Below are positions 10,228 to 20,037 of a stretch of DNA of 64,000 bases, piece by piece (within the stretch, counting starts at the first letter, position 1; each line of letters starts with the position of its first letter). Source of the DNA: Cryobacterium sp. Y57 (lineage in GTDB: Bacteria > Actinomycetota > Actinomycetes > Actinomycetales > Microbacteriaceae); the NCBI RefSeq assembly GCF_002929505.1, contig NZ_PJJL01000073.1, positions 186,001-250,000 on the forward strand, written 5' to 3'. A program made the translations under genes and the position numbers. The notes under the pieces were generated by a model. It was not told the origin of the DNA. It saw only the letters and a list, made by a program, of their open reading frames with translations, and did not search any database.

Positions 10228-10256
10228 AACGGCCCGGCAGGTTCTGCCGGGCCGTT
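10228..10256 (+). terminator. Terminator hairpin after the ANTAR regulator
   Basis: Perfect 13-bp stem AACGGCCCGGCAG / CTGCCGGGCCGTT with a 3-nt loop, 16 nt after the stop codon. Confidence 0.85.
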
Positions 10257-10341
10257 CGGCTGTCCAGCGGTCCAGCCCAGGGTCTGGCGGACTGGGTGTC
10301 AGTAGTGCCCGCTACGCTCGAAATTGACGAAGGGCGGGCGC

Positions 10342-13300
10342 ATGTTCTTACTCGATGGCCAGGTGGTGACCAGCGCGAGTGACCTGAGCGCCGCATCCGT
10401 CTGCGAGTTTGCGTTCCTGCGCCGTATCGACGCCAAACTCGGCCGCATTGAGCGGGTTGTTGAACCGGTCGACGCCATGCACAATCGCACGTCCCGGCTC
10501 GGCGACGAGCACGAACATCGGGTGCTCGAACGCTACCGGCAGGAGTATTCGGTCGTGGAGATCGCCTGGCCAGAGCGGATATCGCGCTCCGCCCTCGAGA
10601 CAGCAGCCGAAAACACGCGGCTGGCCTTCGCGGAGCACACCGACGTTATTTTTCAGGCCACCTTCTTTGATTCCGATTATGGCCTGCCCAACATCGCCGG
10701 CCCCATCGTCTTCCTCGGCTTCGCCGACTTCATCGTGCGGCAAAGTGATCACACCTGGCTGGTACAAGACACGAAACTTGCCCGGCACGCCCGGGTCACC
10801 GCCCTGCTGCAGCTGGCCGCGTACGCCGAACAACTCGAACGCATTGGGGTTGACCCGGCTGAGACCGTGGAGCTGCTGCTCGGCGATGGCTCCGTCAGCG
10901 TGCACCAGCTGGCAGATATTCGTCCGGTATACCGCAAGCGCAAACAACGTCTCGTGCAGATCATCACGGAACGACTCGGCGACAGTGCCTGCGTGCGGTG
11001 GGGTGACTCGCGCTACAGCGTCTGTGGGCGCTGTGTCACGTGTGAGGTAGAGGTGCACCAGCACCGCGACCTGCTCCTGGTAGCCGGCCTGCGGCTGTCC
11101 CAGCGCGCCCGGCTCGTGGCCGCCGGCCTCTGCACCATCGATGAACTCGCTGCATCCGGTGGCGCTATCGACGGCATGGCCGATTCCACGCTCGCCGCTC
11201 TGCGCACACAGGCGCGGCTGCAGCTTCAGGCGGTCGCGGGAACAGCGCCGCCGGTAGATCTGTGCAATCCGGGCGCGCTGGCGGTGCTGCCCGAGCCCAA
11301 CCCCGGCGATATCTTCTTCGACTTCGAGGGTGACCCGCTGTACACAGAAGACACCGCGGCCGAGGGTGCTAGCACGCGGTGGGGCCTGGACTACCTGTTC
11401 GGTCTGGTCGACGTCGATGAATCCTTTCGCGCCTTCTGGGCGCACACCCGGGCCGAAGAGAAGCAGGCTCTCACAGACTTTCTGGCATACCTGGTCGAGC
11501 GTCGCGCTCGATACCCCGGCATGCACGTCTACCATTACGCCGCGTACGAGCGCACTCACCTGCTCAGCCTCGCTGCCCGGCACGGCGTCGGCGAAGATCA
11601 GGTCGACTCGCTGCTGCGTGAGAACGTGCTGGTCGACCTCTATCCACTCGTGCGCAAGAGCATGCGTGTCGGGTCCCGCTCCTACTCGATCAAGAAGCTC
11701 GAGCCGCTCTACATGGGCTCCGAACTGCGCGGCGGCGAGGTCACTAACGCAGCGGATTCCATTACCGAATATGCCGGCGCTCGAGACCTGCACGCGCACG
11801 GCGACACGGCCGAAGCCCAGCGCATGCTGGAATCCATCGCCGACTACAACCGCTACGACTGTGTGTCAACATTGCGGCTGCGTGACTGGCTGCTCGCGCT
11901 CGCGCGTGGGGCGGGCATCCGCTCCGTCGGCACCCGGCCCGAAGCGCATGTCGACACGCTCGAGCCGTCGCCGGCGCGCGACGCCCTGCTCGCCATCGCG
12001 GCCACGGCTGGCCGCAGGTCGCGCACCGCAGACCAGGCAGCGGCAGCCTTCGCCGCCGCTGCGATCGACTACCACCGCCGGGAGCAGAAGAGTTTCTGGT
12101 GGGGACACTATTCTCGGCTCGAATACCCCATCGACGAATGGCAAGATACCCGCGACGTGCTCAGAGTCGACCGTGTCGACGTGGACCGTGACTGGTTTCG
12201 CGAGGGCCAGCAGCGCGTCGATCGTCGCCACCTCTGGCTTCGGGGGCGTTTGGCACCGGGCAGCAGCATCAAACCGGGCGACCAGGCCGGGCCATATCTG
12301 CTCTATGAATACCCCGGGCCTTTCGCCAACCCCGACGCAGCGGAGGGCGCCCGCACCCACCGCGCCGTAAAAGTGCTCGCGGTCGACGACGACGGCGCAA
12401 TCCTGGTCGAAGAGACCCTGCCAAAAGATGTCGGCCGCTACGACCACCGACCGAGCGCTCTGGCACCGGCCGCACCACCCCGACCGTTGCAGCAGAAGCC
12501 CGCCATCGATGAGTGGGCTCAGACAATCGTTGACGCCCAGCCGGACTGGCCACGCGACCCGATGGTCGATATTTTGCGCCGCACCCCGCCGCGCACCCAG
12601 ACCGGACACCTCGCGCCCGTCACGGTTGCTGGAGAGATCATCGGCGCTGTCGTGACAAGTCTGCGTGACCTCGACAGGTCGTATCTTGCGATCCAGGGGC
12701 CACCCGGCACCGGCAAAACCTACCTCGGTGCCCACGTCATCACGGCGCTCGTGCAGCAGCACGGCTGGAAGATTGGTGTCGTCGCCCAATCCCACGCCGT
12801 CGTTGAGAATTTGCTCGGCGCCATCGTCACGGCCGGGCTCGACCCTGCACTGGTCGGAAAGGTGGCCAAAACCGGGGTTGACCCGGCACCGGCCGCGTAC
12901 ACGGTGCTGCCCAAAGACGGCCAGCTGCTCTTTGCACTCGACCACGGCAACTCCGGATTCGTCATCGGCGGCACTGCCTGGGACTTCAGTAATCCTGCCC
13001 GTGTGCCGCGGCACAGCCTGGACCTGCTCGTCGTCGACGAGGCGGGCCAGTTTTCACTCGCCTCGACCATCGCGGCGAGTGTCGGCGCGAAGAACCTGCT
13101 CTTGCTGGGTGACCCGCAGCAACTGCCGCAGGTGAGCCAGGGCATACACCCCGAGCCGATCGACCAGTCAGCGCTCGGCTGGGTCGCGGCCGGCCACGAC
13201 GTGCTGTCAGACACGCGAGGCTATTTTCTGGCCGAGAGTCGCCGCATGCATCCGGCGGTGACGGCCCCGGTCTCCCGCCTCTCCTACGGCGGACTCCTGC

Positions 13301-13845
13301 GCGCCAATCCGATCACCTCGACCCGGTTCCTCGCCGGTGTCACGCCTGGGCTGCACGCTGTTCCGGTGGTGCACACCGGCAACGCCATTTCATCGGCTGA
13401 AGAAGCGGAAGCCGTCGTGGCACTCGTGCGTAACGTCCTCGGCCGGCTCTGGACCGACCCGACCGACCGCCGCTGCGAGAACCCACTCAGCGAAGCCGAC
13501 GTGATCGTCGTGACCCCCTACAACGCCCAGCTGGCCCTCGTGCATGCAGCACTGGCTGCTGCCGGCTACTCCAACGTGAGAGTGGGCACGGTCGATAAAT
13601 TCCAGGGGCAGGAGGCGGCCGTCGCGATCGTCACGCTCGCCGCCAGCTCGGCCGACGACGTACCACGCGGCCTGGCCTTCCTCATTATGAAGAACCGCTT
13701 GAACGTCGCCATCTCGCGAGCCAAATGGGCCGCGTACCTGGTCTACTCACCTGCCCTGACCGCATATCTGCCGGTGACGCCCGCCGGCCTCACCGAACTC
13801 AGCGCGTTCATCCGCCTGGTGGAGCCAGACCCGGCCGAGATCTAG
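10342..13845 (+). CDS. TM0106/RecB-like Fe-S nuclease fused to a DEDD-like domain and SF1 helicase
   Basis: A 1167-aa DNA-processing protein. The N-terminal part (1-240) looks like a Cas4/RecB nuclease: D129, D143-T-K145 and Q157-x3-Y161 fit PD-(D/E)XK motifs, and C21 with C228, C231 and C234 fits a 4Fe-4S clamp. A second domain (about 320-520) has FFDFEGDP (D327, E329) and YNRYDC near 505, as in RNase H-like/DEDD exonucleases of the YprB type. The C-terminal half is a superfamily 1 helicase: GPPGTGKT at about 786, VVDEAGQ near 899, LLLGDPQQLPQ, VDKFQGQE, and NVAISRAK. ATG 10342 is preceded by AGGGCGGG. Substrate and pathway are unknown; a role in repair or nucleic-acid degradation is inference. 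Its stop overlaps that of the convergent thioesterase. Confidence 0.88.
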   Translation: MFLLDGQVVTSASDLSAASVCEFAFLRRIDAKLGRIERVVEPVDAMHNRTSRLGDEHEHRVLERYRQEYSVVEIAWPERISRSALETAAENTRLAFAEHTDVIFQATFFDSDYGLPNIAGPIVFLGFADFIVRQSDHTWLVQDTKLARHARVTALLQLAAYAEQLERIGVDPAETVELLLGDGSVSVHQLADIRPVYRKRKQRLVQIITERLGDSACVRWGDSRYSVCGRCVTCEVEVHQHRDLLLVAGLRLSQRARLVAAGLCTIDELAASGGAIDGMADSTLAALRTQARLQLQAVAGTAPPVDLCNPGALAVLPEPNPGDIFFDFEGDPLYTEDTAAEGASTRWGLDYLFGLVDVDESFRAFWAHTRAEEKQALTDFLAYLVERRARYPGMHVYHYAAYERTHLLSLAARHGVGEDQVDSLLRENVLVDLYPLVRKSMRVGSRSYSIKKLEPLYMGSELRGGEVTNAADSITEYAGARDLHAHGDTAEAQRMLESIADYNRYDCVSTLRLRDWLLALARGAGIRSVGTRPEAHVDTLEPSPARDALLAIAATAGRRSRTADQAAAAFAAAAIDYHRREQKSFWWGHYSRLEYPIDEWQDTRDVLRVDRVDVDRDWFREGQQRVDRRHLWLRGRLAPGSSIKPGDQAGPYLLYEYPGPFANPDAAEGARTHRAVKVLAVDDDGAILVEETLPKDVGRYDHRPSALAPAAPPRPLQQKPAIDEWAQTIVDAQPDWPRDPMVDILRRTPPRTQTGHLAPVTVAGEIIGAVVTSLRDLDRSYLAIQGPPGTGKTYLGAHVITALVQQHGWKIGVVAQSHAVVENLLGAIVTAGLDPALVGKVAKTGVDPAPAAYTVLPKDGQLLFALDHGNSGFVIGGTAWDFSNPARVPRHSLDLLVVDEAGQFSLASTIAASVGAKNLLLLGDPQQLPQVSQGIHPEPIDQSALGWVAAGHDVLSDTRGYFLAESRRMHPAVTAPVSRLSYGGLLRANPITSTRFLAGVTPGLHAVPVVHTGNAISSAEEAEAVVALVRNVLGRLWTDPTDRRCENPLSEADVIVVTPYNAQLALVHAALAAAGYSNVRVGTVDKFQGQEAAVAIVTLAASSADDVPRGLAFLIMKNRLNVAISRAKWAAYLVYSPALTAYLPVTPAGLTELSAFIRLVEPDPAEI

Positions 13846-14267
13846 GCTTGCGGCGGCAAGTCCTTGATGATGTTCGTGATGCGAATCGTCGAGCAGCGCC
13901 GGCCGGCATCATCGGTGACGACGATCTCGTGGGTGGTGAGCGTGCGCCCAAGGTGAATCGGGGTACACACCCCCGTGACGTAGCCGGACGTTGCCGAGCG
14001 ATTGTGCGAGGCGTTGATTTCGATACCGACAGCGAGTTTTCCCGGTCCGGCATGCAGGTTCGCGGCCATCGAGCCCAGCGACTCACCGAGCACGACATAG
14101 GCACCGCCGTGCATGAGCATGGCCGGCTGTGTGTTGCCCGCCACGGGCATCCGTGCCACGGCTCGGTCAATGGTGAACTCGGTGAACTCCAGCCCCATCT
14201 TGTCGGCGAGATCTCCGCAGCCACGCTGCTGAACCCAGGCGAGTGCGTCGTCAGTCATATTGAACAT
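13842..14267 (-). CDS. Hotdog-fold acyl-CoA thioesterase (PaaI/MenI-like)
   Basis: A 141-aa protein of the hotdog thioesterase superfamily. The motif HGGAYVVLGESLGS matches the region carrying the catalytic glutamate in YdiI/MenI and Arthrobacter-type 4-hydroxybenzoyl-CoA thioesterases. The likely substrate is an aromatic or 1,4-dihydroxy-2-naphthoyl-CoA, but the sequence alone does not decide this; no menaquinone genes are adjacent. The start ATG at 14267 follows AAAGG on the minus strand; extending upstream would run into polA. Its stop codon shares the CTAG at 13842-13845 with the convergent helicase gene. Confidence 0.85.
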   Translation of the reverse strand: MFNMTDDALAWVQQRGCGDLADKMGLEFTEFTIDRAVARMPVAGNTQPAMLMHGGAYVVLGESLGSMAANLHAGPGKLAVGIEINASHNRSATSGYVTGVCTPIHLGRTLTTHEIVVTDDAGRRCSTIRITNIIKDLPPQA

Positions 14268-14307
14268 GATCACCTTTGGTCGGGGAGCCTTGTCGGGGAG
14301 ACACTTG

Positions 14308-14313
14308 TAGGCT
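14308..14313 (+). promoter_or_regulatory. -10 element (TAGGCT) before polA
   Basis: TAGGCT ends 6 nt before the GTG at 14320, consistent with a leaderless polA mRNA. An AGGGGA just upstream of the GTG is too close to act as a normal ribosome binding site. I see no convincing -35. Confidence 0.5.
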
Positions 14314-14319
14314 AGGGGA

Positions 14320-16998
14320 GTGTTGGACTCCGAAAAGCCTACCCTGATGATCATCGACGGCCACTCCCTGGCATTCAGAGCGTTCTACGCCTTGCCGGTG
14401 GACAGCTTCCAGACCCATGCCGGTCAGCATACAAACGCCATCCACGGCTTTCTGTCGATGCTGCTCAGCCTGCTGCGCAACGAGAAGCCGACCCACCTCG
14501 CCGTCGCCTTCGACATTTCGCGCGCATCCTTTCGCACCCGGGAATACCCGGAGTACAAGGGCACGCGCAATGCGACACCGCCGGAGTTCCTCGGCCAGAT
14601 TCCACTGCTGCAAGAAGCTCTCGCCGCGATGCACATCACGACCATCACCAAGGAAGACTTCGAGGCCGACGATATTCTGGCGACCCTCTCGGTGCAAGGC
14701 ACCGTGGCCGGCTACAACGTACTCGTCGTCTCTGGCGACCGGGATGCGATCCAGCTCGTCAACGAGACCGTCACCCTGCTCTACCCTTCCAGCCAGGGCG
14801 TGTCCGCCCTCACACGCTACGACCCGGCCCGGGTGCGCGAGCGCTACGGCGTCGAACCGGAACAGTATCCCGACGTCGCCGCCCTCGTCGGTGAAACCAG
14901 TGACAACCTGATCGGCATCAGCAAGGTCGGCGAGAAGACCGCCGTCAAGTGGCTCGGCCTCTACGGCAGCCTCGATGGCATCCTCGAACACGCCGACGAG
15001 ATCAAGGGCGTCGTCGGCAACAACCTGCGCGAGCAGCGGGAGAACGCGATTCGCAACCGCCGTCTCAACCGTCTGGTTACCGACCTGGAGCTGCCCGTGG
15101 CCGTTGCCGGCCTCGAACGCGGGGCTATGAACACCGACGCTGTGCGTGACATCTTCACCCGCCTCGAATTCAAGACATTGCTCGACCGGGTGCTCAAGCT
15201 CGCCGGCGAAGACCCGGCGGCTGCAGTATCCGCTCTTGTCGCCGCTATCGACGAGGTTCCAGCCGTGCAGTCGCCCATCGCGCAGGACCTGCTCGACGAA
15301 GAGTTGCAGTCCTGGCTCGACCGGGCAACGGTGGCGCACCCGGCCGGTCTCGGCCTCACGGTGGAAGTACAAGACGGCAAAGCCATCGGTTTCGGACTGG
15401 CCAGCCCGACCGAAACCATCAACCTGCCGTGGCAGCAGGGCCGCAAAGACTACGCCCCGTTCGAAGCCTGGCTCGCGAGCGACGCCCTGAAGATCATGAA
15501 CGACGCCAAACACCAGGTGAAGGCGCTGCGCCGCAGCGGTCTGCCCTTTGCCGGCCTCGCCTTCGACACGCTGGTCGGTGCCTGGCTCGTCCGTCCGGGC
15601 GGACCGGATAAGTCTCTGGCCGACCTCGTGTCACGGTACCTCGACGAAGCACTGCCGGTGGCCGACCCCAACCAGCTCGTGCCCGACGAGGCCCAGCAGG
15701 CCGGCGCTCCCGCCCAGGCCTGGTACACGCTACGGGTGTTCGCCGCCGTCGAGACCGCGCTCGACCCCGGCTCTCTCAAGCTGCTGCTAGAGATCGAACT
15801 GCCCACCCTGCTGGCTCTTGCCGACATGGAGCTCGCCGGCGTCAGCGTCTCGCACGAGCAACTCGCCGAACTCTCAGCTGAGCTCGGCGCCAGCACCGCG
15901 AGTCTCGCAGCGGCGGCCTATGCCGAAATCGGCCGTGAGGTCAACCTCGGCTCACCCAAGCAACTACAAGACGTGTTGTTCGAGCAGCTTGAGATGCCCA
16001 AGACCCGGGCGAACAAGACCGGTTTTTCAACGGATGCCGGCGCCCTGGCCGACCTGCAGGCGAGCAACCCGCATCCGTTCCTCGACCTACTGCTGAAGCA
16101 CCGTGATGCCACCAAGCTGCGCCAAATTGTCGAGACCCTCGATAAAGCCATCGACAGCACCGGACGCATCCACACGACGTATGTGCAGATCGGTACCACG
16201 ACCGGCCGCATCTCCTCGAACGACCCCAACCTACAGAACATCCCCGTTCGTACCGAGGAGGGTCGGCGCATCCGGGCCGCTTTCCAAGCCGGTGCGGGAA
16301 GCGAGAGCCTGCTCACTGCAGACTATTCACAGATCGAGATGCGCATCATGGCGCATCTGTCCGAGGACGCGGGGCTGATCGAAGCCTTCAATGCCGGCGA
16401 GGACCTGCACCGTTTCGTCGGTTCGCGTATTTTCGGTGTCGACCCCGCTGACGTATCCGGTGAGATGCGCAGCAAGGTCAAGGCGATGAGCTATGGGCTC
16501 GCCTACGGCCTCAGTGCCTTCGGCTTATCCAAGCAACTGCGCATCGACACCAAAGAAGCCAAGCAGCTCATGACCGACTACTTCGAGCGGTTCGGAGCTG
16601 TGCGCGACTACCTGCGCAACGTCGTTGAGCAAGCCAAGGTTGACGGCTACACCGAGACCATCTACGGACGGCGCCGGCCGTTCCCTGACCTGGCCAGCCC
16701 CAAACGAGTGCTGCGCGACAACGCCGAACGCGCGGCCCTCAACGCTCCGATCCAAGGTTCGGCGGCCGACATCATGAAGATCGCCATGAACGGTATCGCC
16801 GCCGATCTGGCGGATGCCTCGATGGGGTCCAGCATGCTGCTCCAGGTTCACGACGAGTTAATTTTCGACGTCGCGCCGGGGGAGTGGGACGCCCTGCGCC
16901 AGGTCGTCACCCATAACATGGAGTCCGCCGCCGACCTGCTCGTTCCGCTGACGGTGCAGGTCGGTCGCGGACCCAACTGGGACGTAGCCGCCCACTAG
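14320..16998 (+). CDS. polA: DNA polymerase I
   Basis: Gap-filling and Okazaki-fragment maturation polymerase, 892 aa. The N-terminal 5'-3' exonuclease domain (1 to about 300) shows VIDGHSLAFRA-type start (here LMIIDGHSLAFRA) and VSGDRDAIQLV. The middle region (about 330-480) is a 3'-5' exonuclease-like fold but lacks the DTET motif, having FDTLVGAWL instead, as is usual in actinobacteria, so proofreading is probably absent. The polymerase domain has motif A DYSQIEMRIMAH, the O-helix KAMSYGLAYGLS and motif C LLQVHDELIFD. The GTG start is supported by the TAGGCT spacing; ATG 14347 is the next alternative. Confidence 0.97.
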   Translation: MLDSEKPTLMIIDGHSLAFRAFYALPVDSFQTHAGQHTNAIHGFLSMLLSLLRNEKPTHLAVAFDISRASFRTREYPEYKGTRNATPPEFLGQIPLLQEALAAMHITTITKEDFEADDILATLSVQGTVAGYNVLVVSGDRDAIQLVNETVTLLYPSSQGVSALTRYDPARVRERYGVEPEQYPDVAALVGETSDNLIGISKVGEKTAVKWLGLYGSLDGILEHADEIKGVVGNNLREQRENAIRNRRLNRLVTDLELPVAVAGLERGAMNTDAVRDIFTRLEFKTLLDRVLKLAGEDPAAAVSALVAAIDEVPAVQSPIAQDLLDEELQSWLDRATVAHPAGLGLTVEVQDGKAIGFGLASPTETINLPWQQGRKDYAPFEAWLASDALKIMNDAKHQVKALRRSGLPFAGLAFDTLVGAWLVRPGGPDKSLADLVSRYLDEALPVADPNQLVPDEAQQAGAPAQAWYTLRVFAAVETALDPGSLKLLLEIELPTLLALADMELAGVSVSHEQLAELSAELGASTASLAAAAYAEIGREVNLGSPKQLQDVLFEQLEMPKTRANKTGFSTDAGALADLQASNPHPFLDLLLKHRDATKLRQIVETLDKAIDSTGRIHTTYVQIGTTTGRISSNDPNLQNIPVRTEEGRRIRAAFQAGAGSESLLTADYSQIEMRIMAHLSEDAGLIEAFNAGEDLHRFVGSRIFGVDPADVSGEMRSKVKAMSYGLAYGLSAFGLSKQLRIDTKEAKQLMTDYFERFGAVRDYLRNVVEQAKVDGYTETIYGRRRPFPDLASPKRVLRDNAERAALNAPIQGSAADIMKIAMNGIAADLADASMGSSMLLQVHDELIFDVAPGEWDALRQVVTHNMESAADLLVPLTVQVGRGPNWDVAAH

Positions 16999-17060
16999 TT
17001 CCGTGCGGGTTGACCGGCCACTCTCCCCGAATGGGGGGTTCAGCCGGAACTCTGGTGTCC

Positions 17061-17066
17061 TAGGCT
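17061..17066 (+). promoter_or_regulatory. -10 element (TAGGCT) for a leaderless DUF885 transcript
   Basis: TAGGCT ends 6 nt before the ATG at 17073; no purine-rich ribosome binding site is present other than CGGGG within those 6 nt. Confidence 0.5.
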
Positions 17067-17072
17067 CGGGGC

Positions 17073-18746
17073 ATGACACACGACATCCAGCGCACGCCAA
17101 CGGCCATCGACCAGATCGCTGAAGAGTGGGTGGACACCCTCGTCGACCTCGACCCCACGGTGGGTACCTACATCGGCCGCACCGAGGGGGATGGTCGCTA
17201 CGGCGACTATTCCCCGGCCGGCCACGAACGATTCGTCGCCGAGGCGAAGAAGACCATTGCCCAGCTGGATGCCGCCCGCCCGGTCGACAGTGTCGATGAC
17301 GTTACCCAGACCGACCTGGCCAGCGAGTTGGCCCTCACCGTGGAAAGCTCCGACGCCGAGTTACAGCTGCGCGACCTCAACGTCATCGCATCACCGGCGC
17401 AAGAGATTCGTGAGATCTTCGACCTCATGCCAACCAAGACCGTTGACGACTGGGCCAACATCTCATCCCGGCTCGGCAATCTGCCCGCAGCTATCGACGG
17501 GTATATCGACACGCTGCGCCTCGGCATCGAACGCGGCGTGACGCCGGCTCTTCGGCAGGTGCGGGAGGTGCTCGCCCAGGCGCAACGCCACGCGGCCAGC
17601 GACGGGTTCTTCGCCGAGTTCACCGCGAACGCCGCTGTGGACGATGGCACACTGCCGGCGTCCCTGGTCACAGACCTCGGTATGGGCGCACGCCGCTCAG
17701 CGACCGCCTACGACAAACTGGCCACTTTCTTCACCACAGAACTCGAGGGCAGAGCCACCGAAAACGACGCGATCGGTCGTGATCTCTACTCCCTCGCCTC
17801 CCGTCGCTTTTTGGGCGCGACTGTCGACCTCGATGAAACCTACGAATGGGGCATCGAAGAACTTGCTCGCATGGTGGAAGAGCAAGAAAAGATCGCCGAC
17901 CAGATCAAACCCGGTGCGAGCGTACTCGAAGCCATCGCCTACCTCGACACGGACCCGAAACGCAAACTGCACGGCACGCGAGCCTTGCAGGAATGGATGC
18001 AGAAAACCAGCGATAAAGCCGTCGCCGACCTCGCCGAAACCCAATTCGACATTCCCGACGAGATCAAGACCATCGAGTGCATGATCGCGCCGACCCAGGA
18101 GGGCGGCATCTACTACACCGGCCCCACCGACGATTTCTCCCGCCCCGGACGCATGTGGTGGTCAGTACCCGTCGGAGTGACCGAATTCGACACCTGGCGC
18201 GAACTCACCACCGTCTATCACGAGGGCGTGCCCGGCCACCACCTGCAGATCGGCCAGGCCGTCTACAACCGGGCCAAGCTCAATACCTGGCGCCGTCAAC
18301 TGGCCGGCACGTCGGGCCACGCCGAGGGCTGGGCGCTCTACGCCGAGCGACTGATGGAACAGCTCGGCTACCTCGACGACCCGGCTGACCGTTTCGGCAT
18401 GCTCGACGGGCAGCGAATGCGCGCCGCTCGTGTGGTTCTTGACATCGGCGTGCACCTCGGCAAGACCCTGCCAGACGGTTCGGGTAAGTGGACTTCAGAG
18501 TATGCCTTCCAATTTCTCGGTCAGAACGTCAACATGAACGAGGGTTTCGTGAAGTTCGAGGTCAACCGCTACCTGGGCTGGCCGGGCCAGGCGCCGTCGT
18601 ACAAGGTCGGCCAGCGCATCTGGGAGCAGCTGCGCGACGAGTGTGCCGCCCGCGAGGGAGCGAACTTCAGGGTCAAGGAATTTCATCGTCGTGCCCTGGA
18701 CCTCGGCGGCGTTGGCCTCGACACCCTGCGGTCGGCGCTGGCGTAA
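17073..18746 (+). CDS. DUF885 family protein (metallopeptidase-like)
   Basis: A 557-aa DUF885 protein. The family is a gluzincin-like group; here VYHEGVPGHHLQ (H383, E384, H388, H389) and downstream GHAEGWALYAE supply the expected zinc-binding and catalytic residues. No signal peptide is visible, so it is probably cytoplasmic. Substrate is not known from sequence; peptidase activity is inferred from the family. It stands alone between polA and the damaged nitrite module. Confidence 0.88.
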   Translation: MTHDIQRTPTAIDQIAEEWVDTLVDLDPTVGTYIGRTEGDGRYGDYSPAGHERFVAEAKKTIAQLDAARPVDSVDDVTQTDLASELALTVESSDAELQLRDLNVIASPAQEIREIFDLMPTKTVDDWANISSRLGNLPAAIDGYIDTLRLGIERGVTPALRQVREVLAQAQRHAASDGFFAEFTANAAVDDGTLPASLVTDLGMGARRSATAYDKLATFFTTELEGRATENDAIGRDLYSLASRRFLGATVDLDETYEWGIEELARMVEEQEKIADQIKPGASVLEAIAYLDTDPKRKLHGTRALQEWMQKTSDKAVADLAETQFDIPDEIKTIECMIAPTQEGGIYYTGPTDDFSRPGRMWWSVPVGVTEFDTWRELTTVYHEGVPGHHLQIGQAVYNRAKLNTWRRQLAGTSGHAEGWALYAERLMEQLGYLDDPADRFGMLDGQRMRAARVVLDIGVHLGKTLPDGSGKWTSEYAFQFLGQNVNMNEGFVKFEVNRYLGWPGQAPSYKVGQRIWEQLRDECAAREGANFRVKEFHRRALDLGGVGLDTLRSALA

Positions 18747-18908
18747 CGGGCAGGGGCGACGCAGTCCTCAGTGAGCATATAAGGCTCGGTAAACTCGACA
18801 GGTGCGTCCCCCGAGTCGTCCTCGTTCGATACCTGCTCTATATCTAGGCCGGAACAACTATCGGGCGTCACCGCTCCACTGCCGCTTCGGCCGAAGTCCC
18901 GCTGGGGA

Positions 18909-20037
18909 GTGATCGATCGAACGGGCATCCGCTTTTTGTTTTTGGCTCCAGCCGGGGCGTCGCTGCTGCTGGGGCTCTACGCGGCAACGGCCCTGCTCGG
19001 CTTCGACGTTCCACCGCTCGCCGACCGCGTCGCCGCGTCGCCGCGTCGCCGCGTCCCACGGTGCGCTGATGGTTTTCGGTTTCGTGGGTACCCTCGTTGT
19101 GCTCGAACGGGCCGTCGCCATCAAGAGGTGGTGGGCCTTCACCGCCCCGGCCTTGCTCGGCCTCGGCAGCCTGCTCGTGCTGGCGCCGCTGCCGTCCTGG
19201 CTCGGACGGAGCGCGATCGCGGTCGGTGCGCTCGGCCTGCTGCTGATCTACCGCAGCATCTGGAGACGGCAGGCGATGACCGCCATCGCGATCCAGTTCC
19301 TCGGCGCAGTCAACCTCCAAGTGGCCGCGATTCTCTGGCTCGCCAACGTACCGGTTGCCCACCTGATCCCGGCATTCAGTGCCTTCCTCGTGCTCACCAT
19401 CGCCGGTGAACGCCTCGAACTCGCGCGGTTGACCCTGCGCGGCACCCATCCCGGACGAGGCCTGCTGTGGGCGGCGCTGTCGTTGACCGGATGCGTCTCG
19501 CTCGCCCTGTGCCTGCCCGCATTAGGCTATCCGTTGTTGGGCCTGGCTCTTTTCTGGGTGGTCGGCTGGCTGTTTCTGCACGACGTCGCGCGCCGCATGC
19601 TGGGGTCGGTCGGGCTTCCAAGGTACCTGGCAGCCTGCTTGCTCAGCGGGTATGCCTGGCTGGTCGTCGCCGGCGGAATCTGGCTCGTCGGAGGCGCCGC
19701 GACGAGCGGCCCGACCTACGACGCAGTCATCCACGCTGTGCTGCTGGGGTTCACGCTCTCGATGATCATGGCGCACGCGCCCGTCATCCTGCCGGCGGTG
19801 CTGCGCCGCCCGCTGCCGTACCGGCCGATCATGTACCTACCCGTAGCTTTGCTGCACGCCTCGCTCGTGCTGCGGGTGCTGTTCGGCGATGCGCGCGGGT
19901 TGCCCCACCTGCTCCAGCTGGGCGGATCGCTCAACATCACAGCACTGCTGCTGTTCATCGTCATCGCTGTGGTCTCCGCGGCGCTCGGCCCCGTGCACCA
20001 GGGCAAGCCCGCGAGACCCGTTCGGAAAAACCGATGA
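18909..20037 (+). pseudogene. NnrS-like membrane protein, frameshifted at an 8-bp tandem repeat
   Basis: Two overlapping open frames together encode one membrane protein of about 370 aa. The first frame (from GTG 18909) gives FLFLAPAGASLLLGLYAA and reaches LADRVAA; the second resumes with SHGALMVFGFVGTLVVLER and ends at TGA 20035-20037. The break is inside 3.75 copies of CGCGTCGC at 19026-19055. Several hydrophobic segments and conserved histidines (HGALMVFGF, LIMAHAPVILPAVL-like region SMIMAHAPVILPAVL, YRPIMYLPVALLHASL) resemble NnrS-type heme/copper membrane proteins linked to nitrite and NO metabolism. The stop overlaps the next start by ATGA. It may be a pseudogene, a phase-variable gene, or a sequencing error. 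Confidence 0.75.
19026..19055 (+). repeat. 8-bp tandem repeat (CGCGTCGC, 3.75 copies) inside a gene
   Basis: Three full units at 19026-19033, 19034-19041 and 19042-19049, then six bases of a fourth. Because the unit is not a multiple of three, copy number sets the reading frame: one or four full units join the two halves of the membrane protein, three (as seen) do not, and two units create an early TGA. Confidence 0.95.

Noticed and set aside
15318..15800. Inactive 3'-5' exonuclease in PolA as a new feature
   Set aside because: Loss of these residues is the normal state for actinobacterial PolA.
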